From Candidatus Zixiibacteriota bacterium (lineage in GTDB: Bacteria > Zixibacteria > MSB-5A5 > GN15 > PGXB01), in contig JAAERC010000142.1 in assembly GCA_024230695.1 (NCBI GenBank), forward strand, positions 1-8,895: DNA of 8,895 nucleotides. Direction: 5' to 3'. Below the pieces are notes generated by a model. It searched no databases. It was not told where the DNA came from and saw nothing but the letters and a program-made list of their open reading frames with translations. This document shows positions 1-5,555 of the stretch, in pieces. The position numbers were made by a program, and so were the translations under genes. The first letter of the stretch is position 1, and each line of letters begins with the position of its first letter.

Positions 1-405
1 AGGTGAATCAACCTCATCAATATAATGGTATCCATGACAGCTCCAACATTTGGGGGCAAGGTTTATACCTTTTTCTATTGCCTGTCCATGAAGGCTGTTT
101 GAATACAATTCAGATATATCATCATGACAGTTTCCGCAATCAACTTTTTCTAATTCTTCATCATGAGGAAGTTCGACTCCATCTAAATCAGTATGACAAT
201 CTATGCAATCAGCCTCACCATGAACGGAACCTGAATAGCGATTTTCATTCACATGTAATGAAATTTCCCGGGAGTTTCGTTCTTTGGTTAGTTCATCGTC
301 CTCATGACAGTCAAGACAATCCTCAACTGATTGAGCAAGAATTAATCCCGGCAAAACTATTAATGCTATTAAAACCGGCCAACTATAATATGTTTTATTT
401 CTCAC
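1..405 (-). CDS. Multihaem c-type cytochrome, N-terminal 135 residues (partial)
   Basis: This is the beginning of a secreted or periplasmic electron-transfer protein that continues past the window edge. From the GTG at 405-403, residues 1-24 form a signal peptide (positive MRNK, hydrophobic stretch, ILA cleavage region). Four haem c-binding CxxCH motifs follow, starting at residues 30, 67, 90 and 120 (CLDCH, CIDCH, CGNCH, CWSCH). There is no ATG nearby, and GTG gives a complete signal peptide with an AAGGA ribosome site at 410-414. The gene starts directly after the TAG of the upstream cytochrome and in the same frame. Its first 94 residues are clearly paralogous to that protein, with the first haem at residue 30 in both and 24 of 28 residues identical over the second and third haem region. 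It is probably cotranscribed with its neighbour and acts as its redox partner; that role is inference. The full haem count and any C-terminal domain cannot be seen. Confidence 0.9.
   Translation of the reverse strand, partial: MRNKTYYSWPVLIALIVLPGLILAQSVEDCLDCHEDDELTKERNSREISLHVNENRYSGSVHGEADCIDCHTDLDGVELPHDEELEKVDCGNCHDDISELYSNSLHGQAIEKGINLAPKCWSCHGYHYIDEVDSP
124..207 (-). repeat. Paralogous cytochrome segment, copy 2
   Basis: This 84-bp segment encodes the second and third haem motifs of the partial cytochrome. It matches 2035-2118 without gaps. By hand count about 80% of bases agree, including a perfect 24-bp stretch (145-168 against 2056-2079), and 24 of 28 encoded residues are identical. 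The DNA-level similarity indicates a tandem gene duplication or later gene conversion. Confidence 0.85.
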
Positions 406-2292
406 CTAATCCTTTTTTTTCATATCCTTTATCGCCGGATCATCGGGATGTTCATGTTTATACATTTCGATTGGCATCTTTCCATTAATCCAGGCCGGAT
501 TCATTGGATAAATCCCCGGGTTAAAAATCGTCGAATACATATGCCAAATTATAATTGCCAGCATTGCCAGCCACGCTTCATAATAATGAATCACCAGCAT
601 AACATCAAGGAAACCTTTTGGAACCCAGATAATAGCCAAATTATCAAGCCAGAGTAATAATCCGGTTACTATCATTACAATAGTTCCCCAGATCAGGGCC
701 CAATATTCAATCTTTTCAACATACATGAAGCGGCCAAATTTCGGTTTATTTTCTTTTAGGCCCAAATTATAGCCCATTAATTGAATTAGATTACGCCAGT
801 CAGTAACATTGGGAATCATATCTTTAAAAAACTGTTTACCTCTTGGAGTAAAAAGATAAATAAAATGCCAAATGGATGATATCATCATAATCACACCCGC
901 AATTCGATGCAGTATTCCTCGAAGTGGAAAACCACCTTCCCAGCCAAATAACAATTGTACCCAGTAAGCTTCAGAAAATCTCAAGGAAAAGCCGGTTAAT
1001 ACCAATACAATAAATGATATCATTAAAAGATAGTGTTGCCAAACCTCATTTAGATTCATTCGTGTCATCTGAGGTTTCTGCCTTATCTTTTTAATCTCTT
1101 TTCTTAAATCAACTAGCCAATGCAAAATCATCAAACCAATGGTAACAATAATTAAAACAATATAAATCTGTCTGACAATATTGGCAATTGGGGTTTGTGA
1201 TATGCCGGGATTGCTATGAATCGGAACTGTTGCCATTTCGGTTGATATTCCCTGATGGCATCTGCCGCAGGTTGCCCGAAGATTATCAGCATGAATTGAT
1301 GAGGATGAGTCAGTGTGCGAAAGAATTCTATGTGCCCCATGACAGGAAGCACAATTGGCTACCGTCATATCACCAGCCTTACTTTTTAATCCATGATAAC
1401 TGTCAACCCAGGATTCAAGTCGTCTGGTCGGCGTACCGTATTTTTCGTTAAGACGGGCCGATTCATGACATGGTGCACAGGTCGCTTCAGCCACTCGGGC
1501 CGGGCTAACACGGGATTTAGGATCAGAATGCGAGATTATTCCGTGTTCTCCGTGGCAATCAGTACAAATCGGGACATCGGTTTCACCGCGCTTGACCAAC
1601 TTGCCATGAATGCCTTCCCAAAAATCCTGTTCAATCGCCTTATGGCATTTACCGCATGTTTTTGGAATATTAAAATGATTGATAGCAGATTCCGGATCGC
1701 CCGGACCTAAAATACGATGCGCCGTACCACCGGTAGAATGACAATCATTACAGGTAGCGGCAAAATATATTCCGCCCATAGATGCTTTTCCATGAACACT
1801 GCTTTGATAAACCTCAACTGCCCGGCCGTATAAAATTTCGTGTCTTTCTGTTAAATCCAGATCCTCATGACAGTTTCCGCATGTCGATGGTAAGTTAAGC
1901 GGGTTTGTCATCGAACGTTTATCCGTTGAGGGCAATATATCATGTTTTCCATGACATTCAGAACAACAGGGGATATCAACACAATCATAAATTGATTTAC
2001 GACCATGACCAATATAGGTTTCTGCCTCTGCTTCATGACACATCCCACAATCTATTTTTTCTAATTCTTCATCATGAGGCAGTTCGGACCCATCAAGATC
2101 GGCATGACAATCTATACAATTGAAATCCTGATGAATCGAAAGAGCTAAATTCTGATCATAACCAACAGCTATCTCAGATTCAGTTTCCTCATGGCATTCA
2201 AGGCAATCCTCATTTGATTGGGCGAGAATCATCATTGGCATGAACAAAAATATTAATAAAATCAAATTTAATGATATTGATATGCGTTTCAC
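406..2292 (-). CDS. Undecahaem cytochrome c fused to membrane cytochrome b domain
   Basis: A 628-residue membrane-bound electron-transfer protein. Residues 1-24 are a signal peptide ending MILA. The periplasmic part holds eleven CxxCH haem c sites, starting at residues 30, 59, 82, 110, 138, 181, 213, 243, 272, 314 and 342. From residue 110 these form four repeated pairs of the pattern CxxCHGxHxI, then a D/S-rich spacer, then TCGxCH; the later pairs are preceded by an HG that could supply a distal haem ligand. About five transmembrane helices follow (roughly 371-392, 417-436, 458-482, 528-548 and 563-590). Histidines at 420, 462, 476, 569 and 584 are candidate haem b ligands, as in the formate dehydrogenase gamma/NarI-like cytochrome b superfamily. 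The likely role is exchange of electrons between the quinone pool and periplasmic carriers; the direction and final acceptor are unknown. The start is GTG, with an AAGGGGA ribosome site at 2297-2303. The next cytochrome begins immediately after its TAG. Confidence 0.93.
   Translation of the reverse strand: MKRISISLNLILLIFLFMPMMILAQSNEDCLECHEETESEIAVGYDQNLALSIHQDFNCIDCHADLDGSELPHDEELEKIDCGMCHEAEAETYIGHGRKSIYDCVDIPCCSECHGKHDILPSTDKRSMTNPLNLPSTCGNCHEDLDLTERHEILYGRAVEVYQSSVHGKASMGGIYFAATCNDCHSTGGTAHRILGPGDPESAINHFNIPKTCGKCHKAIEQDFWEGIHGKLVKRGETDVPICTDCHGEHGIISHSDPKSRVSPARVAEATCAPCHESARLNEKYGTPTRRLESWVDSYHGLKSKAGDMTVANCASCHGAHRILSHTDSSSSIHADNLRATCGRCHQGISTEMATVPIHSNPGISQTPIANIVRQIYIVLIIVTIGLMILHWLVDLRKEIKKIRQKPQMTRMNLNEVWQHYLLMISFIVLVLTGFSLRFSEAYWVQLLFGWEGGFPLRGILHRIAGVIMMISSIWHFIYLFTPRGKQFFKDMIPNVTDWRNLIQLMGYNLGLKENKPKFGRFMYVEKIEYWALIWGTIVMIVTGLLLWLDNLAIIWVPKGFLDVMLVIHYYEAWLAMLAIIIWHMYSTIFNPGIYPMNPAWINGKMPIEMYKHEHPDDPAIKDMKKKD
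410..414 (-). promoter_or_regulatory. Ribosome site for the GTG-started cytochrome
   Basis: AAGGA on the minus strand lies four bases before the GTG at 405-403, inside the last codons (Lys-Lys-Asp) of the upstream gene. It supports the GTG start and translational coupling to the upstream cytochrome. A similar arrangement (purine-rich site, then ATAGGTGAAA) precedes the upstream gene at 2290-2303. Confidence 0.6.
2035..2118 (-). repeat. Paralogous cytochrome segment, copy 1
   Basis: This is the partner of 124-207, inside the undecahaem cytochrome gene (residues 59-86). It encodes CIDCH, an acidic linker with LPHDEELEK, and CGMCH. The acidic linker is retained almost unchanged between the two proteins, which suggests it has a structural or partner-binding role; that is inference. 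Confidence 0.85.
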
Positions 2293-2537
2293 CTATTCCC
2301 CTTTTCTACTTAATACTATATCTAAGCCAAACAATAAGAGTCTTTATTGAATGGCAAGGTATTTATATCTTAAAAATAAATATAATTATTTGGTTACATA
2401 ATGCAATATATTCATTTGGAATAATTATGAAAATCTTTTAGGCAAGTTCGAATACCTACCAAAAAGTATAATTTTGGATTATGATATTTGCCGTTTTGAA
2501 ATATTATCGAACAAATAACTAATTATCACAATGAGCA
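2293..2537. other. AT-rich intergenic region upstream of the cytochrome operon
   Basis: This non-coding stretch separates the fibre gene from the cytochrome genes and must contain the cytochrome promoter, unless transcription reads through from the fibre gene. It is strongly AT-rich, so many minus-strand hexamers resemble a -10 box (for example TATAGT near 2316-2321), and none has a good -35 partner. A six-base AT-only inverted repeat occurs around 2373-2390. I see no gene and no recognisable riboswitch. Confidence 0.5.
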
Positions 2538-2559
2538 ATATGAGGGAGAGCCCCCATAT
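2538..2559 (-). terminator. Short hairpin directly after the fibre gene stop
   Basis: The two arms are 2538-2546 and 2551-2559. They pair over five bases, one A/C mismatch and three G-C pairs, with a four-base AGAG loop. The hairpin begins at the base after the stop codon. There is no following run of T in the minus-strand direction, so if it terminates transcription it is weak or factor-assisted. It could instead protect the mRNA 3' end. Confidence 0.4.
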
Positions 2560-4752
2560 CTATTTGTTTTTTTCCAAATTCTCCATCCGTGACTTTAGTT
2601 CATCATTTTCTTTCTTGAGTTCTTTAATCGCCTCAAGAAGTACAGCCGTCATTTTGGAATAACTGACCGATTTATATCCCTGATTATCAGTATCTACAAG
2701 TTCCGGATAAATTTCCTCAACATCCTGCGCAACTAAACCGATCTGTCTTTTATCACTAAATTTTCTATCACTTGATAATTTATTCTTCCAATCATATTTT
2801 ACGCCATCGATCTGCATGATGTTATTCAAAGCATTATTAATAGGGGAGATGTTCTTCTTGAACCTTATGTCAGAAGTTTGAGTCAGGCTGACACATCGTA
2901 TATCACCATTCACATCAAAATCGGTTGCCGGAATGGCGGTTTTTACTCCAACATTTCCACCGTCGAGAATTGTTATACCTTCCGTGAGTGCTGGCGCTGA
3001 TGAAGAGGTACTGGCAATAATATGCATTCCATCATTATTGTAAATAATGTCGCGTCTGTCACCGCCGGTACTATAGGAAATAATACCCGGCCATCCTCCC
3101 GGAGTACTTAGCGCAATCGAGCCACCACCAACTTCAAATTTAGCAAGTCCATTTACATGCAATAAATGACTCGCTTCAATAGTTGCGGTTCCAATTCCGA
3201 CACCGCCAGGTGCATTGATCAGAAACTGCCCTGTATCGGTAGAAATAAACGAGCCTGTCGTATCTCCGTTCCAAACAAATGTACTTTTGTGAAATGCCCA
3301 AGCTGATTTTCCAGCGGCAAAGGAGTAATCGCCTGTAGCACTGTTGTCATCCCCGCCTGGAATGGTAGAGCTGACACCGCCTGTAAGGTTTGAATATCCG
3401 CCACCTATAGTTGAGTAGGCAGCTTCATTTCTATTTCCACCGCCTCCGCCTATCACTGAGTAACCCTCCGATGCGATTGTCACCACATTATTGACTCCGC
3501 CGCCGATATTTGAGTTGGAGCCAAGGACTGTATCTTGATATCCTCCGCCAATAAAACCATAATTTCCAAAGACGGCACATCGTTCTCCACCAGCGATTGC
3601 GGATGCAATTCCTTCGGCATGGTTGTATCCACCGCCCCCAATGAAGGCCATTTGGTCATCGGTTTGGTTGGATATCCCACCGACAATCGATGAGTAGTCT
3701 CCATAGGCGGTGTCACCATACCCTCCACCTACAAACGAATAGGAACTATCAGTTAGATTATGGTAACCACCACCAATAGTCGAATAATGCCCGCCAGCCG
3801 TGTTTCCCTCACCACCTCCAATGAAGTCATAGGCGTCCTCAGCCCGGTTCAATGTTCCACCAACTATCGTCGAGTATCCTCCCGATGAGGCGGTTGTTGA
3901 GTTGTAAGTACCGCCACAAATGGTAGCAACAATACCAAAGGTTGTATCACGTCCACCACCCCCTATGAAGCTATGGGTACCGTTGATTCTGTTGCCTTCT
4001 CCTCCACCAATATGCGAATGGGCCGCGGCGACAGTGTTGGAGTCACCGCCAGTAACCGATGAGTAACCGGCACTGATCGCATGATTGGTTCCGACCATAA
4101 TTTCTTTGGTAGCCATGATAGTGCCGATAACTTCCAGATTGGCTCTGGGGTAAGCCGTACCAATGCCGACCGAATCGGTTGAAGTCGTTAGACGAACAAC
4201 ATCACCATCGTCGGCCCATCCTTCGCCAGGTCCGCCGCCACCTAAGGCATCATCGGCTGGCGCCCATTCGGCTCCGGTCCATTTCAACGTTTGTCCCGGT
4301 GCCGCGCTTCCGCCATGTAAATCAAATATAGATAGTGATCCATCTATAACTTTTGTTGAGTCAACCGTATTATTTGATATACTGTCGGCATGTTTGGCCA
4401 CATATGCATACGGCATCGATGCTATCTGATATCGCGGAGTCATCTCGCTTTGACCGGTTATCTGAACTCCGATCCAGGCATTACCGCTAAAAGAAATATC
4501 AATCGGTGTTACTTCACCGAGAAGAATTGAATAATACCCGTCACTGACATCGAAAGTGCGAGTCTCGGTCCATAATTCGGTGCCGCCAGTTGGGACATCA
4601 TATATTTTAAAGGTTAATTCGAAACTTCCATCAAGAGGCGTACTTCCATTGGTGAGGTATCCCTGGAAATTTATTATATTCGGAACCTCGACGGCCAAAA
4701 GGCTGGCCGTGAAAATCATAATCAAAACTAATAAACTAATTGTAAAACGCAT
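2560..4752 (-). CDS. Surface fibre protein with 15-residue-repeat head and S74 chaperone domain
   Basis: A 730-residue exported protein with a signal peptide at 1-20. Residues 23-125 form a beta-rich domain with the INFQGYLT and ASMPYAYVAKHAD motifs often seen at the start of bacterial tail-fibre-domain proteins. Residues 231-490 hold 17 repeats of about 15 residues with core Y-S-x-I-G-G-G-x-x-N, resembling the beta-roll heads of trimeric adhesins such as YadA. Residues 491-620 are further beta-rich linker (VGIGT and LHVNG motifs). Residues 625-705 are a chaperone of endosialidase domain (peptidase S74): SDIRFKKNI, then QIGLVAQDVEEIYPELV, then the VSYSKMTAVLLEAI segment. Residues 700-730 form a coiled coil. 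In the family this domain drives trimer folding and is then cut off. Ser627 and Lys632 match the expected self-cleavage positions. A GGAG ribosome site (4758-4761) supports the ATG. I see no membrane anchor or sorting domain. The function is inferred as adhesin or surface fibre; the ligand is unknown. Confidence 0.88.
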   Translation of the reverse strand: MRFTISLLVLIMIFTASLLAVEVPNIINFQGYLTNGSTPLDGSFELTFKIYDVPTGGTELWTETRTFDVSDGYYSILLGEVTPIDISFSGNAWIGVQITGQSEMTPRYQIASMPYAYVAKHADSISNNTVDSTKVIDGSLSIFDLHGGSAAPGQTLKWTGAEWAPADDALGGGGPGEGWADDGDVVRLTTSTDSVGIGTAYPRANLEVIGTIMATKEIMVGTNHAISAGYSSVTGGDSNTVAAAHSHIGGGEGNRINGTHSFIGGGGRDTTFGIVATICGGTYNSTTASSGGYSTIVGGTLNRAEDAYDFIGGGEGNTAGGHYSTIGGGYHNLTDSSYSFVGGGYGDTAYGDYSSIVGGISNQTDDQMAFIGGGGYNHAEGIASAIAGGERCAVFGNYGFIGGGYQDTVLGSNSNIGGGVNNVVTIASEGYSVIGGGGGNRNEAAYSTIGGGYSNLTGGVSSTIPGGDDNSATGDYSFAAGKSAWAFHKSTFVWNGDTTGSFISTDTGQFLINAPGGVGIGTATIEASHLLHVNGLAKFEVGGGSIALSTPGGWPGIISYSTGGDRRDIIYNNDGMHIIASTSSSAPALTEGITILDGGNVGVKTAIPATDFDVNGDIRCVSLTQTSDIRFKKNISPINNALNNIMQIDGVKYDWKNKLSSDRKFSDKRQIGLVAQDVEEIYPELVDTDNQGYKSVSYSKMTAVLLEAIKELKKENDELKSRMENLEKNK
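3283..4062 (-). repeat. Seventeen-unit coding repeat of the fibre head (45-bp period)
   Basis: The segment encodes residues 231-490 as successive units of about 15 residues, three of which deviate (one of 14, two of 18). Each unit has a hydrophobic-Gly-Gly turn and usually an Asn or Asp three to four residues later. From about residue 293 to 412 the third position alternates between a small or polar residue and Phe, giving a 30-residue (90-bp) super-period. The DNA copies have diverged, so the repeat is held at protein level and is not a recent expansion. Confidence 0.85.
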
Positions 4753-4779
4753 TTTGTCTCCAAATCTATTTATAATATT

Positions 4780-5307
4780 TTATTTTAATAGAACCATCTT
4801 TTTGACTTCGATAAAATCCCCGGCGACTATTTTGTAAAAATAAATCCCCGAAGCTGTCTCAATGCCATTATCATCAAGTCCGTTCCAGTCAACCGTATAT
4901 TGCCCGGCTTCTTGATTTTCATTAACAATCTTATTAACTCTTTGCCCTAATATATTATAGATGATCAAACTGACATTTGAATGTCTTTCAAGACTGTATT
5001 CTATTCTGGTTGTTGGATTAAATGGATTAGGATAATTCTGGTGAAGAGCAAATTCCAAAGGTATCACAGGATTGTCTTCTACATCAACTACCAAAGTAGT
5101 TTTAAACCTGAGGCCTGCCCAGTGAGTATTAGTCCCATCATCAGTAGAACCGCCAGAAATGAATCCTGCCATACTCTTTAGATTGTTTTGAGTATCACCC
5201 GAAATTCCACCAGCTGTACCTATTGACTGCCATTGCGTCAATGTCTGTGCCGATAGACCTGAAAACATTAATAGGCAGGTTAAAGAAATAATTATTACTT
5301 TTATCAT
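4780..5307 (-). CDS. Small secreted protein with type IX-like C-terminal sorting domain
   Basis: A 175-residue protein with a signal peptide at about 1-20 (LMFSGLSA before QTL). Residues 21-75 form a short Gly/Ser/Thr-rich mature part that I do not recognise. From about residue 80 to 175 it carries a FlgD-Ig-like, type A sorting domain: LHQNYPNPFNPTTRIEYSL, then IIYNILGQRV, then YTVDWNGLDDNG, then SGIYFYKIVAG, ending VKKMVLLK. In Bacteroidetes such domains direct export by the type IX system and surface attachment; related groups use the same signature. The ATG has a G-rich ribosome site (5310-5315). The gene lies 27 bp before the fibre gene, so the two are probably one transcript. The small mature part suggests a surface-attached accessory rather than an enzyme. 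Sorting domain: high confidence. Role: unknown. Confidence 0.85.
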   Translation of the reverse strand: MIKVIIISLTCLLMFSGLSAQTLTQWQSIGTAGGISGDTQNNLKSMAGFISGGSTDDGTNTHWAGLRFKTTLVVDVEDNPVIPLEFALHQNYPNPFNPTTRIEYSLERHSNVSLIIYNILGQRVNKIVNENQEAGQYTVDWNGLDDNGIETASGIYFYKIVAGDFIEVKKMVLLK

Positions 5308-5507
5308 AATCCCCCGCTCGATTATTTTTAGATAGTTTGAATTCTATATAAATTGTCGGAATAAAGTAAAAATAGATTACTTTATTTATAAGAAAAGTGA
5401 GTAATATTTATTTGTATGTTGTTACTATTCAAGACCTTTAATGAACAGGTTTTGCCTACATCCTGAAGATATTTTTAGTTTATTGCTCGAGAGATTATTT
5501 TAAATAA
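5308..5507. other. Intergenic region upstream of the surface-protein pair
   Basis: This AT-rich non-coding stretch lies between the protease gene and the small sorting-domain protein and should hold the promoter for the surface-protein pair. On the minus strand, TATATAGAAT around 5342-5351 could serve as a -10 region, but I see no convincing -35 box. The notable element is the 10-bp inverted repeat at 5360-5386. No open reading frame of note is present. Confidence 0.45.
5360..5386. promoter_or_regulatory. Perfect 10-bp inverted repeat, candidate operator
   Basis: AATAAAGTAA at 5360-5369 is exactly mirrored by TTACTTTATT at 5377-5386, with a seven-base spacer. It lies 53 bp before the start of the small secreted protein, just upstream of a possible -10 region. 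That placement fits either a repressor or activator binding site or an mRNA hairpin. The arms are AT-rich, so chance is more plausible than for a GC-rich dyad; a perfect 10-bp match is still notable. Confidence 0.4.
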
Positions 5508-5538
5508 TTTTCGACCCAGCCATCTACTGGGTCGAAAA
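5508..5538 (-). terminator. Perfect 12-bp hairpin after the S41-like protease gene
   Basis: Arms at 5508-5519 (TTTTCGACCCAG) and 5527-5538 pair without mismatch around a seven-base loop. The hairpin begins 17 bases after the protease gene ends, and that gene closes with two consecutive TAG codons. The minus-strand sequence after the stem is AT-rich (ATTATTTAAAATAAT), without a clean T run. It probably ends the protease transcript. Terminator identity is inference from position and stem strength. Confidence 0.65.
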
Positions 5539-5555
5539 AATGGGATTTACAGCTA

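Noticed and set aside
406..425. A run of eight A on the minus strand near the end of the undecahaem cytochrome gene as a frameshift site
   Set aside because: A -1 shift adds only six residues before a stop, and a +1 shift meets a stop after three codons. Neither fuses the two cytochromes.
3..488. A 161-codon plus-strand open frame rich in His and Phe
   Set aside because: It is antisense to two clear cytochrome genes. Its frequent His codons come from reading CxxCH coding in reverse, and it resembles no protein.
1..2240. The plus-strand word catgacag or close variants recurs many times, suggesting a regulatory repeat
   Set aside because: Each occurrence is the reverse complement of the Cys-His end of a haem motif (TGTCAT), so protein coding explains it.
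3283..4062. Regular 45-bp periodicity as a CRISPR array or tandem DNA repeat
   Set aside because: Copies differ widely in base sequence, there are no constant repeats with unique spacers, and the period is exactly 15 codons of an intact gene.
4163..4429. An 88-codon plus-strand frame rich in Pro and Ser
   Set aside because: It is antisense to the fibre gene, and its Pro runs are the complement of Gly codons in that gene.
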